A DNA stretch of 59,640 bases from Paracoccus methylovorus. Lineage in GTDB: Bacteria; Pseudomonadota; Alphaproteobacteria; Rhodobacterales; Rhodobacteraceae. Below are positions 1 to 8,866 of this stretch, piece after piece. Numbering within the stretch: position 1 is the stretch's first letter; each line of letters opens with the position of its first letter. The notes under the pieces are model-generated. The model was not told the DNA's origin and made no database searches. It saw nothing but the letters and a program-made list of their open reading frames with translations. The stretch spans positions 1,440,001 to 1,499,640 of the forward strand of contig NZ_CP070371.1 of assembly GCF_016919705.1 (NCBI RefSeq), in the 5' to 3' direction. A program made the position numbers and the translations under genes.

Positions 1-784
1 CGAACCGTTGGTGCTGCGTCAGGATGACGGCCATGTAACCCGGCTGATCCTGAACAGCCCGATGAACTACAATGCGCTCTCGACCGCGATGATCGACGCG
101 CTTTCCGATGCGCTGGACGAGATTGCTGGCGACGAAGCCGTCCGCGTCGTCGTGCTGGCAGCACGCGGCAAGGCGTTCTGCGCCGGTCATGACCTTCGCG
201 AGATGCAGGGTGCCCGCAACGACGAAGATGGTGGCCGCGCCGCCTATGCGCGGCTGTTCTCGCGTTGTGCGATGATGATGCAAAAACTGCCCGCCCTGCC
301 CCAGCCGGTCATCGCCGAAGTGCAGGGCATCGCCACCGCCGCCGGTTGCCAACTGGTCGCAAGCTGCGACATGGCCGTGGCGGCCGAGGGCGCGCGCTTT
401 GGCGTGAACGGGGTGAATATCGGCCTGTTCTGCTCGACACCAATGGTGGCGCTGACCCGGGCCATTGCGCCGCGTTCGGCCTTTGAACTGCTGGTGACCG
501 GCGATTTCATGGACGCCGCCCGGGCACGGGAGCTGGGTCTGGTCAACCGCACCGTCCCACCCGATGCGCTGGAAACCGAAACCATGGCGCTGGCCCAACT
601 TGTGGCCGGCAAGCTGCCCGCTGCCGTCCGCATGGGCAAGCGTGCCTTCCATGCCCAACGCAACCTAAGTCTTGCCGAGGCTTATGAGACCGCAGGCGCG
701 GTGATTTGCGAGAACCTGCTTTTGCCCGAAACGGCCGAGGGCATTCAGGCCTTTCTGGAAAAACGCCCGCCGAACTGGGACTAA
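1..784 (+). CDS. enoyl-CoA hydratase/isomerase family protein (5' end cut by window edge)
   Basis: Crotonase-fold protein expected to hydrate or isomerise acyl-CoA substrates in the cytoplasm. About 258 residues are visible, close to a full-length family member. The oxyanion-hole segments AFCAGHDL (near residue 58) and IATAAGCQL (near 108) are present, and the C-terminal half has the usual helical trimerisation region. GHDL in the first motif and no clear second catalytic glutamate resemble the ECHDC3-like subgroup, so the reaction is uncertain. The reading frame is open to the left edge; a TTG at 8 is only the first possible start inside the window and the true start probably lies outside. 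It converges on ccdA, and the two stop codons overlap at 781-784. Confidence 0.85.
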   Translation, partial: EPLVLRQDDGHVTRLILNSPMNYNALSTAMIDALSDALDEIAGDEAVRVVVLAARGKAFCAGHDLREMQGARNDEDGGRAAYARLFSRCAMMMQKLPALPQPVIAEVQGIATAAGCQLVASCDMAVAAEGARFGVNGVNIGLFCSTPMVALTRAIAPRSAFELLVTGDFMDAARARELGLVNRTVPPDALETETMALAQLVAGKLPAAVRMGKRAFHAQRNLSLAEAYETAGAVICENLLLPETAEGIQAFLEKRPPNWD

Positions 785-1524
785 CCCAGCGCGGCAAGCC
801 AGGGAAAGGTTTCCAGCAACCAATAGGCAAAGACAGGAAAGGCCCCGGTCAGCAGCGCCACGCCGACGACGACCAATAGCACACCCATGATGCGCTCGAT
901 CAGCTTCAGATGCGGTTTGATACGGTTCATCAGGCCGATGGCGCGATTGATGAATATGGCTGACAGCAGGAACGGAATGCCCAGCCCCAGCGCATAGACA
1001 GCCAGCAAAGCCGTGCCCTTGCCCATCGCCCCGCCTGTCGCGGCCAAAGACAGGATCATGCCAAGCTGCGGTCCGATGCAGGGCGTCCAGCCGAAGGCAA
1101 AGGCAAGACCCAGAACATAGGCCCCGACGGCGCTGCCGCCGCGCTCTTGCGTATCGATCCTTGCTTCCGCATCCAGAATGGGGATGCGGATGATATGCAG
1201 GAAATGCAGGCCCAGCACGATCACCACCGCCCCGGCGCCCCGTGCCAGAACGTCCTGCCACTGCAGGAACACCCGCCCAAAGGCCGAGGCAGCCATGCCC
1301 ATCAGCAAAAAGACCGTAGACAGCCCCATGACGAAGAACAGCGCCGGGACTACCGCGCTGCGCTCGCCCGATTTCAGGCCGCCAACCCCGACCCCGGTCA
1401 TATAGGCCAGATAGGGCGGCACGATCGGCAACACGCAGGGCGAAAGAAAGGACAGGATTCCGGCCAGCAACGCAACCATTGCGGCAGGCAGGAACGCGGC
1501 ATCTACAAGTTCGATTCCCAACAT
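781..1524 (-). CDS. ccdA: cytochrome c biogenesis protein CcdA (thiol-disulfide transmembrane reductase)
   Basis: Small DsbD-beta-type membrane protein that passes reducing equivalents from cytoplasmic thioredoxin to periplasmic thiol carriers used in haem c maturation. The 247-residue product has six hydrophobic segments. It has the two conserved cysteine-proline contexts: FLSPCVLPIVPPYLAY with Cys30, and GWTPCIGPQLGM in the second half. Length fits the short CcdA type rather than full DsbD. The ATG at 1524 is preferred because AAGGTG sits six bases upstream; a GTG at 1533 is the alternative. It stands alone, with the rne terminator immediately upstream, so it likely has its own promoter. 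Confidence 0.9.
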   Translation of the reverse strand: MLGIELVDAAFLPAAMVALLAGILSFLSPCVLPIVPPYLAYMTGVGVGGLKSGERSAVVPALFFVMGLSTVFLLMGMAASAFGRVFLQWQDVLARGAGAVVIVLGLHFLHIIRIPILDAEARIDTQERGGSAVGAYVLGLAFAFGWTPCIGPQLGMILSLAATGGAMGKGTALLAVYALGLGIPFLLSAIFINRAIGLMNRIKPHLKLIERIMGVLLVVVGVALLTGAFPVFAYWLLETFPWLAALG

Positions 1525-1541
1525 GTCCGGCACCTTGGCGC

Positions 1542-1571
1542 AAGGAAAGGGCGCGGGAAAGCCCCGCGCCC
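1542..1571 (-). terminator. Rho-independent terminator of rne
   Basis: Read on the minus strand, a 9-bp perfect GC stem (GGGCGCGGG pairing with CCCGCGCCC, 1549-1571) with a five-base loop is followed by TTTCCTT. It lies about 30 bases beyond the rne stop codon and before ccdA on the same strand, so it should separate the two transcripts. Confidence 0.8.
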
Positions 1572-1601
1572 GTCACTCTTTTGTGGTGTGGCTGCGACAG
1601 A

Positions 1602-4283
1602 TCAGCCTACGGACCACCAGCCCCGGCGTTTGGGACGCGAAGTTTCCTCGGCCAAGGCCGGCTCGGGCGCGGGTTCGGGCACCGATACTGCCTCGACCTC
1701 GGCCGGTTCAGAAGCAGCGGCCGCTACCTCAGCACCCGCGTTTTCGTCGGCGGAAGCTTCGGGGACTGCAGCCTCGGCCTGCTCCGCAGTCTGCGCCGCC
1801 TCTGCCACGGCGGGCTCGGCGGCTTCCGGCACAGGCTCGACGGCCGGCTCGGGCGCCTCAGCGGGTTGCTCGGCTACCACCACTTCGGTCGGTGCGGGTT
1901 GCTGAGCGGCAGGCTGATCGTCAACCGCCACAGCTTCGGCGATCTCGTCCGCGACAGGTTCGACCGGCTCGCCCGGCTGGGCAACGGCATCGCCTCCGGC
2001 TGCGGCCGCCTCATCTGCAGGCTCATCCGCCTTGCGCCGACGCGTGCGGGTGCGGCGGCGGGGCTTGGCGACCTCTTCGGCAGCCTCTTCAGCGGCGGGT
2101 TTGGGCGCGCTTTCGACCTCGACCGCAGCCGGAACTGCCGCTTCGGCTTCAGCCGGCTGCCCAACTTCCTCGGCTTCCGACGCCGCGTCCTCGGCATCAT
2201 CCTCGCCGTGATGTGCTTCGCCTTCGCCGTTCTTGCCGCCCCGACGACGACGACGGCGACGGCGGCGCTTGCCGGCTTCGCCCTCGCCGTTCTCGGCACG
2301 GCTGTCCTCGGCGCGCTCAGCCTCCACCGCCTCAACGATCTCGGCGGCTTCGACGGTCTCTTCGGCCTCGTCTTCAGCCGGCTCCTCATCGTCGATCTGC
2401 GCCATCAGCCTGGCATCGACCGAAACCACCGGCGCCGTCACCTCGGGCACGTTGCGGGTGGCGGTCTTGAATTTCTCAATGGCGTAATCGGGCGAGATCA
2501 GCGCCGGATCGGCCTCGACCCGCACCGACAGACCATAACGGGCCTCGATATTGGCGATATGTTCGCGCTTGGCGTTCATCAGGAAGTTGGCCACCGCAAC
2601 CGGCGCCTTGACCAGCACTTCGCGTGAACGCTTGCGGGTGCCCTCTTCCTCGATGGCGCGCAGGATGGTCAGCGCAAGGCTGTCGTCCGAGCGGATAAGC
2701 CCGGTGCCATGGCAATGCGCGCAGGGCTGCGTGGTGGATTCCAGCATGCCCGGCCGCAGACGCTGACGCGACATTTCCAGCAGACCGAAGCCCGAGATAC
2801 GGCCGACCTGAATCCGCGCCCGATCCGTCTTGAGCTTCTCCTTGAAGCGTTTCTCGACCGAGGCGTTGTTCTTGCGCTCTTCCATGTCGATAAAGTCGAT
2901 GACGATCAGCCCGGCCAAGTCGCGCAGCCGCAACTGACGTGCGATCTCTTCGGCAGCTTCCAGGTTAGTCTTGAGCGCGGTTTCCTCGATCGAGCCCTCT
3001 TTCGTCGCCCGACCCGAGTTCACGTCGATGGCCACCAGCGCCTCGGTCACGCCGATGACGATATAGCCGCCCGATTTCAACTGCACGACCGGGTTGAACA
3101 TGCCCGCAAGATAGCTTTCGACCTGATAGCGCCCGTAAAGCGGCATCGGATCGGTGTAATGCTTCACGTTCTTGGCGTGGGACGGCATGATCATCTTCAT
3201 GAAGTCCTTGGCCGTGCGATAGCCACGCTCGCCTTCGACCAGAACCTCGTCGATCTCTTTGCTGTAGAGGTCGCGGATCGTGCGCTTGATCAGATCGCCT
3301 TCCTCATAGATCGGCGCAGGCGCCACTGAACGGAAGGTCAGTTCGCGGATCTGTTCCCAAAGCCGCATCAGGTATTCATAGTCGCGGCGGATTTCCGTGC
3401 GGGTGCGCTGGCTGCCGGCGGTGCGGATGATCAGCCCGGCGCCTTCCGGCACCTCCAGCTCGCTGGCGATTTCCTTCAACTTCTTGCGGTCGGCGATATT
3501 GGTGATCTTGCGGCTGATGCCGCCGCCGCGCGCCGTATTCGGCATCAATACGCAATAGCGGCCGGCAAGTGACAGATAGGTGGTCAGCGCGGCGCCCTTG
3601 TTGCCGCGTTCTTCCTTGACGACCTGAACCAGCATGATCTGCCGGACCTTGATCACTTCCTGGATCTTGTAGCGGCGGGCGCGATGCTTCTTGGGGGCCG
3701 AGATTTCTTCGGCCACATCCTCCTCGGCGACGGATTCGATACCGTCATCCTCGGCACTGTCTTCGCCGGTCGGCTCCTCGGCTTCGTTTTCCGGAGTGCT
3801 GGTATTATCGGCCGCTTCGACGGTCAGACCTTCCAGCGGCGCGGCTTCGCCCTCGGAAAGGTCGACCACGGTCATGCCCGCGATCTCGTCCGAGGCCAGA
3901 ACCGCATCGCCGTTGTCGGCGGCTGCAGCCTTGGCGGGCCGGCGGCGGCGCGAGTTGCGCCTGGCCTTGTCACCCTCATCGGCCTCGGCCACGGCGGCCT
4001 GGCGTTCCTCCTCCAGCAGCGCCTTACGGTCGGCGGCGGGGATCTGATAATAATCGGGGTGGATCTCGGCGAAGGCCAGGAATCCGTGGCGGTTCCCGCC
4101 ATAATCCACGAAAGCGGCCTGCAGCGAGGGTTCGACCCGCGTTACCTTGGCCAGATAGATGTTGCCAGCAAGCTGCCGCTTGTTGACCGTCTCGAAATCA
4201 AATTCTTCGACTTTGGTTCCATCGACCACGACAACCCGAGTTTCCTCGGAATGCGTGGCGTCGATCAGCATTTTCTTTGACAT
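1602..4283 (-). CDS. rne: ribonuclease E/G family endoribonuclease (RNase E)
   Basis: Single-strand-specific endoribonuclease central to mRNA decay and rRNA/tRNA processing, the scaffold of the degradosome. The 893-residue protein starts MSKKMLID and has an N-terminal S1 domain split by a long acidic and basic insertion (about residues 80-210), as is usual in alphaproteobacteria. The catalytic DNase I-like region carries Asp420 (IDVNSGRAT) and Asp463 (LIVIDFIDM), the magnesium ligands. The zinc-link is PCAHCHGTG with Cys521 and Cys524. The C-terminal third is low-complexity acidic sequence with two arginine blocks (KRRRRRRRR and RRRTRTRRRK), expected RNA-binding and partner-docking sites, and ends in RRGWWSVG. 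The ATG at 4283 is chosen because homology begins there; the 33 upstream in-frame codons lie in the leader. Confidence 0.95.
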   Translation of the reverse strand: MSKKMLIDATHSEETRVVVVDGTKVEEFDFETVNKRQLAGNIYLAKVTRVEPSLQAAFVDYGGNRHGFLAFAEIHPDYYQIPAADRKALLEEERQAAVAEADEGDKARRNSRRRRPAKAAAADNGDAVLASDEIAGMTVVDLSEGEAAPLEGLTVEAADNTSTPENEAEEPTGEDSAEDDGIESVAEEDVAEEISAPKKHRARRYKIQEVIKVRQIMLVQVVKEERGNKGAALTTYLSLAGRYCVLMPNTARGGGISRKITNIADRKKLKEIASELEVPEGAGLIIRTAGSQRTRTEIRRDYEYLMRLWEQIRELTFRSVAPAPIYEEGDLIKRTIRDLYSKEIDEVLVEGERGYRTAKDFMKMIMPSHAKNVKHYTDPMPLYGRYQVESYLAGMFNPVVQLKSGGYIVIGVTEALVAIDVNSGRATKEGSIEETALKTNLEAAEEIARQLRLRDLAGLIVIDFIDMEERKNNASVEKRFKEKLKTDRARIQVGRISGFGLLEMSRQRLRPGMLESTTQPCAHCHGTGLIRSDDSLALTILRAIEEEGTRKRSREVLVKAPVAVANFLMNAKREHIANIEARYGLSVRVEADPALISPDYAIEKFKTATRNVPEVTAPVVSVDARLMAQIDDEEPAEDEAEETVEAAEIVEAVEAERAEDSRAENGEGEAGKRRRRRRRRRGGKNGEGEAHHGEDDAEDAASEAEEVGQPAEAEAAVPAAVEVESAPKPAAEEAAEEVAKPRRRTRTRRRKADEPADEAAAAGGDAVAQPGEPVEPVADEIAEAVAVDDQPAAQQPAPTEVVVAEQPAEAPEPAVEPVPEAAEPAVAEAAQTAEQAEAAVPEASADENAGAEVAAAASEPAEVEAVSVPEPAPEPALAEETSRPKRRGWWSVG

Positions 4284-4736
4284 TTTTCCGTCTTTCGGGC
4301 CGCAGAACCGGCCCGCGCACAGGCGGGGGGAAAGTTCGGCGGCCACATGAGGGGACAACGAAAGCCGCACCGCCAACAGCAATCGCGGCGGTCAGGGAAA
4401 AGCCCTGCCTCCGTTGCCGATCAAGCTGCACTGCGCGATCCATCGCGTCTGTTTACCTTTCTTGGCCCAACCCGCTTTTACGGTCCGGGCGGCGATCACA
4501 AATGCCCAGAGGCCCCAAAAGGGGCATAGGCAAGATTTTCCGCGCGTAGCACCACCGGCACTTTTCAGGTGTCGCGGCTGGCTGGCGCGCTGCGAAACTG
4601 GCGAGGTCGAGCAACCATAAGTTGTGGCGCCCACCCTACATGGGCAAGATAGCGGGGAAGGGCGCGCCGTTACAATCGAATTTTCGAAGAAGGCCGCGAT
4701 TTGCCGATCCGGGCGCTCTGCAGCCTTGGTAGCTGA
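4284..4736 (-). promoter_or_regulatory. long rne leader and candidate promoter region
   Basis: A 453-base stretch without a convincing gene. On the minus strand a sigma70-like pair TTGTAA (4670-4675) and TATCTT (4646-4651), spaced 18 bases, could start a transcript near 4639 and give a 5' untranslated leader of roughly 355 bases. A GCCCC-TTTT-GGGGC hairpin lies inside it near 4511-4524. Escherichia coli rne also has a long leader through which RNase E controls its own mRNA; a similar role here is inference. No clear terminator for the dctD-like gene was found, so some read-through is possible. Confidence 0.4.
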
Positions 4737-6062
4737 TTACAGGTAATCGCCGCGGCTGAGCCCGTATTTCGCCATCTTTTCATTCAGCGTCCGACGCGGC
4801 AGGCACAACTCGTCCATCACAGCGGCGATGCTGCCCTTGTGCCGGCGCATGGTATTGTCGATCAGCATCTTTTCAAAGCTTTCGACATATTCCTTGAGCG
4901 GTTTGCCCTCGGTCGTCGTTGCCTCTTGCGTATCCTCGCCATCCGCCATCAACAGCGAGGCGATCGAGCCTGAGCCGCGGCGGTTCTGCAACACTGCGCG
5001 CTCGGCCACGTTGATAAGCTGGCGGACATTGCCCGGCCAGGGCGCCTGCAAGAGCTGCGCCGCCTCCTGCGCCGTCACCTGAGGCGGCTCACAGCCGTAT
5101 TCCTCGGCGAATTGCTCGGTCATACGGGTGAACAGCGTCAGGATATCCTCGCCGCGCGACCGCAGCGGCGGCAGGGTGATCTTCAGCGCAGTCAGGCGAT
5201 AGAACAGGTCGGGGCGCAGCGAATCCTCGGCGCGACGGCCTTCGCCCCGGGCATTGGAAATGGCGATGATCCGGGTCTCGGCCGGGCTGCCCTGCTCGGC
5301 GATAAAGGCCAGAAGCCGCGCCTGAAGCGGATCGGACAGCGCCTCGATATCCTCCAGGCACAGCGTGCCGCCCCGGGCCTCCTCGACGGCCGGCAGCCCG
5401 TTTTCCACCGGGCCGAACATTTTGCCCGACAGGATCTCGTCGTTATAGGCGGCGCAAGAGATCGGCACGAACTTCTTCGAGGCGCGCGGTCCCACCGCAT
5501 GCAGCGCATGCGCCACCAATGTCTTGCCGGTGCCGGTTTCGCCGTCGATCAGCACATGGCCGTCGGCCTGACCAAGATCCAGAATGTCCTCGCGCAGCCG
5601 GTCCATGACCGGGCTGGTGCCGATCAGCTTGGACATCACCTGCTGCCCTTCGCTCAGGTCGCGGCGCAGGGCACGGTTGTCCAGGGTCATACGACGGGCC
5701 TGCGTGGCCTTTTTGACCAGCTCGGTCAGCCGTTCGGGGTTAAAGGGCTTTTCCATGAAATCCATGGCGCCGATGCGCATGGCCTCGACCGCCATCGGCA
5801 CATCGCCGTGACCGGTGATCATGATGACCGGCAGGCCCGAATCGATGCCCATCAGCCGCTTGAGGAAAGCCATCCCGTCCATGCCCGGCATGCGCATATC
5901 GGAAATCACCACCCCCGGCCAATCGGCGCCGATCTCTTTCAGCGCGTCTTCGGCGGTGGCGAAGGTTTCTGCTTCGAACCCTGAAAGCGCCAACCATTGG
6001 CTGATCGATTCGCGCATATCCGGTTCGTCGTCCACGACGGCTATCTTCAAAGTCCGGCTCAT
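4737..6062 (-). CDS. DctD-like response regulator with degenerate AAA+ domain
   Basis: Two-component response regulator of the NtrC/DctD class, 441 residues. The receiver domain (1-120) has acidic Asp11 and Asp12, phosphoacceptor Asp55 and Lys105. The AAA+ domain (about 145-370) has Walker A GETGTGKT (174-181) and the LRPDLFYRL arginine-finger region. The C terminus has a Fis-type helix-turn-helix (GSIAAVMDELCLPRRTLNEK). Oddly, the sigma54-contacting GAFTGA loop expected near 218-225 is absent (FGPVENGLPAVEEA), and the Walker B pair reads LCLED rather than LFLDE. It lies 19 bases after the partner kinase. C4-dicarboxylate sensing is suggested by family only; no dctPQM genes are in the window. 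Confidence 0.85.
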   Translation of the reverse strand: MSRTLKIAVVDDEPDMRESISQWLALSGFEAETFATAEDALKEIGADWPGVVISDMRMPGMDGMAFLKRLMGIDSGLPVIMITGHGDVPMAVEAMRIGAMDFMEKPFNPERLTELVKKATQARRMTLDNRALRRDLSEGQQVMSKLIGTSPVMDRLREDILDLGQADGHVLIDGETGTGKTLVAHALHAVGPRASKKFVPISCAAYNDEILSGKMFGPVENGLPAVEEARGGTLCLEDIEALSDPLQARLLAFIAEQGSPAETRIIAISNARGEGRRAEDSLRPDLFYRLTALKITLPPLRSRGEDILTLFTRMTEQFAEEYGCEPPQVTAQEAAQLLQAPWPGNVRQLINVAERAVLQNRRGSGSIASLLMADGEDTQEATTTEGKPLKEYVESFEKMLIDNTMRRHKGSIAAVMDELCLPRRTLNEKMAKYGLSRGDYL

Positions 6063-6081
6063 GGGCCTTTACCTCTTTTCA

Positions 6082-7875
6082 TCATTCCGCCGCCAACCGC
6101 GTCCCCGTCTTGAAACGGGGATCATACAGCGGTAGCTCAAGTTCGAATACTGCGCCCTTGCCCCCTTGGTCCGAGGCGTTATGGGCTGTCAGGCGCCCGC
6201 CGAAATCGGCCGCGATCCCGGAAGAGATGGCCAGCCCCAAGCCGGTCCCCTCTCCGGGCTTCTTCGTGGTGAAGAAGGGTTCAAACAGATTTTCAAGATC
6301 GGATACACCCGGACCGTTGTCCCGCACGGACAAGAATGCGTGAGAGCCAGAGCTGACGGTGATCTCGATGGCCGGGTCGCGGACCCCCTTGATCGCATCG
6401 ACCGCGTTGCGCAGCAGGTTGATGATGATCTGTTCCAGCCGGATGCGGTCGCAGTAGACCATGACCGGATATCGGGGGATATTCCGTTGCAACCGGATGG
6501 TGCGCGACCGCAATTGCGGCTCCATCATCACCAGCGCGCTCGACAGCGCGGCGCGCAGATCGACCGGCTCGAATGCCTCGCCGCCCTTGCGGGCATAGGA
6601 TTTGAGCTGCCGGGTGATTGCGCCCATCCGCTCGACCAGATCGTCGATGCGCTGAAAGCTGGACAGCGCCTCCTCGTCCCGGCCGCGCTGCAGCAAAAGC
6701 CGCGCCCCGGCCAGATAGGTCTTCATCGCGGCCAGCGGCTGGTTCAGTTCGTGGCTGACGCCGGCCGACATCTCGCCCAAGGCGGCAAGCTTGCTGGACT
6801 GCTGCACCGTCTGCTCGGCCACGCGCAATTCCTTCTGCACACGTTCGCGCTCGGCGATCTCACGGGTCAGGCGCTGGTTCAGCGCCCGCAGATCGGCCGA
6901 TTCGCGCATATAGGCCGCCGATTCCACCCGCGCCTTACGCGACAGCAAGTAAAACACCGCCGCCAGCAGAATGGCAAAGCCCATGATGACCATGGCCAGC
7001 ACGGCATTGACCCGTTCGCGCACCGATTCGTAGGTGGTGAAGGCGATCATCTTCCAGCCGCGGAAGGGAATGCGCGTTTCCGACTGCATCACGGCCCGGC
7101 CCTGAACATAGGCATCGGCCGGAGTCGCGGCCCAGTCCGCCGTGACCTGAAAAGCCCTCGCAATGGCCGAGGGGGCAGAGCGGACCGCCAGCGCCTCGGG
7201 CAGGGTCAGCCCGCGCCAGCGGGGCTCGGTCGACAGGATGATCTGGCCCGAACTGTCCGTCACTGCGATGGCATCCGATATGCCCGCCCAGGACCGCACC
7301 AACCGCGACAGGTCGGCGCCCACCACCACCACGCCCAGCGTGCGCCCGTCCGAGACGACGGTGCGGGAATAGGTGAACTCGTAAGCCCCTTGCGGCGAAG
7401 AAGAGACGGTAAATACCGTATCCTTCGAGCGCAGCGCCTCGACGAAAAACGGCTCTTGCACATAATTCGTGCCGATCAGGTTGCGATCCGTCGAGCCGAC
7501 AACCCGGCCCGAGGCATCCAAGAGCTTGATCGAAGCTGCCGCGATTTCCTTCTGGGCCGAAATCAGCCGCGCCGAGGTGCCCGAAAAATCATTCCCCGAC
7601 AGCGCCGAAATCAGCGCCGGGTCACGCGCCAGCAGCAGCGGCACCACCGAGGTGCGCTGCAATTCCGACAACAGGTTGCCAGTATAAAGCGCCGCGCGCA
7701 GCTCGGTGCGCATGCGCGTGGTTTCAGAAAACCGCGCCGTCAGCCAGGCATTGGTAAACCAGATCGTGCCTGCGGCTACGATCAGCAACACGGCGATCAC
7801 GCCGCGCAGGCCCCAACGGCTGGTCAGGCCCGTTCTGCCTTCCGGGAACCCGGTGGAATTGTCTTCCTCTCGCAT
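6082..7875 (-). CDS. DctB-like sensor histidine kinase
   Basis: Membrane sensor kinase, 597 residues from the ATG at 7875. A first membrane segment (VIAVLLIVAAGTIW) and a second near residue 300 (VIMGFAILLAAVFYLL) enclose a periplasmic sensor region of the double-Cache type found in DctB. A coiled-coil linker follows, then the H-box SAGVSHELNQPLAAMKTY with the phosphorylated histidine, and the ATPase N-box (NLLRNAVDAI), G1 (DNGPGV) and G2 (GTGLGLAIS). It is the upstream gene of the pair with the DctD-like regulator. The ligand may be a C4-dicarboxylate or another organic acid. An alternative start at 7908 would add 11 residues and seems less likely. Confidence 0.88.
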   Translation of the reverse strand: MREEDNSTGFPEGRTGLTSRWGLRGVIAVLLIVAAGTIWFTNAWLTARFSETTRMRTELRAALYTGNLLSELQRTSVVPLLLARDPALISALSGNDFSGTSARLISAQKEIAAASIKLLDASGRVVGSTDRNLIGTNYVQEPFFVEALRSKDTVFTVSSSPQGAYEFTYSRTVVSDGRTLGVVVVGADLSRLVRSWAGISDAIAVTDSSGQIILSTEPRWRGLTLPEALAVRSAPSAIARAFQVTADWAATPADAYVQGRAVMQSETRIPFRGWKMIAFTTYESVRERVNAVLAMVIMGFAILLAAVFYLLSRKARVESAAYMRESADLRALNQRLTREIAERERVQKELRVAEQTVQQSSKLAALGEMSAGVSHELNQPLAAMKTYLAGARLLLQRGRDEEALSSFQRIDDLVERMGAITRQLKSYARKGGEAFEPVDLRAALSSALVMMEPQLRSRTIRLQRNIPRYPVMVYCDRIRLEQIIINLLRNAVDAIKGVRDPAIEITVSSGSHAFLSVRDNGPGVSDLENLFEPFFTTKKPGEGTGLGLAISSGIAADFGGRLTAHNASDQGGKGAVFELELPLYDPRFKTGTRLAAE

Positions 7876-7940
7876 GAGCCTCCGGCACCGCCCCCTACAA
7901 GGGTCCATGCAGTCTAGTGCGCGAAAGAGTGCCGCTCAAG

Positions 7941-8609
7941 TCAGGCCGCGACAAGCTCCTGCATCAACGAAGCAAAAAGCCTCGCGCCATCCGTGCCGCC
8001 ATGCGCCGGATCGGCGGCACGCTCGGGGTGGGGCATCATGCCCAGCACCCGGCGGTTTTCAGACAGCACCCCGGCGATATCCTCGACCGAGCCGTTGATT
8101 CCCGGCGCATAGGTAAAGGCGACGCGGTCCTGATCCTTCAGCGCCGCCATCCCCTCGGCGTCGATCTGGTAATTGCCATCATGATGCGCGACCGGCACGC
8201 AAATCTCTTCGCCAGCGGCATAGGCCGAGGTAAAGGGACTGGCCGAGGTCGCGACCTTCAGCACCGCCTCGCGACAGACAAAGCGCAAGCCGGCATTGCG
8301 CATCAAGGCGCCCGGCAACAGGTTCAGCTCGGTAAGCACCTGAAACCCATTGCAAATGCCCAGAACATACCCGCCCCGGCCGGCATGAGCCCTGATCGCG
8401 CCGGCGATGGGTGAATGCGCGGCAATGGCACCGCAGCGCAGATAATCGCCAAAGGAAAACCCGCCCGGCACCGCGACCAGATCCGTGCCGGCAGGCAACG
8501 CGTCGTCCTTGTGCCAGATCCGCGCGACCTCGGCCCCCGCCTGCTCCAGCGCAACGGCCAAGTCGCGGTCGCAATTCGATCCGGGAAAGGTAATGACGGC
8601 AGCTTTCAT
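7941..8609 (-). CDS. purQ: phosphoribosylformylglycinamidine synthase subunit PurQ
   Basis: Glutamine amidotransferase subunit of the PurLQS complex in purine synthesis, supplying ammonia for conversion of FGAR to FGAM. The product is 222 residues, normal for the small-subunit type. The class I glutaminase nucleophile lies in GICNGFQVL, and the C-terminal catalytic segment is MMPHPERA. The N terminus [16 protein letters not shown] is characteristic, and GGAGG ten bases upstream of the ATG at 8609 fixes the start. purS and purL are not next to it, so the complex is encoded at separate places. The 257 bases upstream hold the icd terminator and no other gene. Confidence 0.95.
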   Translation of the reverse strand: MKAAVITFPGSNCDRDLAVALEQAGAEVARIWHKDDALPAGTDLVAVPGGFSFGDYLRCGAIAAHSPIAGAIRAHAGRGGYVLGICNGFQVLTELNLLPGALMRNAGLRFVCREAVLKVATSASPFTSAYAAGEEICVPVAHHDGNYQIDAEGMAALKDQDRVAFTYAPGINGSVEDIAGVLSENRRVLGMMPHPERAADPAHGGTDGARLFASLMQELVAA

Positions 8610-8807
8610 GGCGGGCCTCCGGGATAATGCCTCGCGCCTCCCATACTGCAAGCGGGCGCGACTGTTAAGCGGCTTTGCGCAGTCCCGCCACTTCCTGACT
8701 CTCAAAAACGCGCGACAAACACCGGATCGTAAAGCCGCACCAACGACTCCCGACACAACCTTCCAGCTTCTTCGTTGCCCAAATACCCAAAAACCACGCC
8801 ATAAGCA

Positions 8808-8833
8808 GAAAGGACCGAGGTTTCCCCCGGCCC
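8808..8833 (-). terminator. probable terminator of icd
   Basis: On the minus strand a 9-bp stem with two G-U pairs (GGGCCGGGG with CCTCGGTCC) closes a GAAA tetraloop and is followed by TTTCT. It lies about 35 bases after the icd stop codon. Confidence 0.55.
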
Positions 8834-8866
8834 TTCCCAATCTTCCCTCTGACAATACACGGCAGA

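Noticed and set aside
1479..2627. Repetitive plus-strand frames opposite the RNase E C-terminal tail
   Set aside because: The repeats reflect the Ala/Glu/Pro-rich scaffold codons of rne on the other strand, not a separate repetitive gene.
6166..7917. 583-codon plus-strand frame opposite the sensor kinase
   Set aside because: Shadow of the histidine kinase gene; composition dominated by Arg, Gln, His and Gly, with no family motif.
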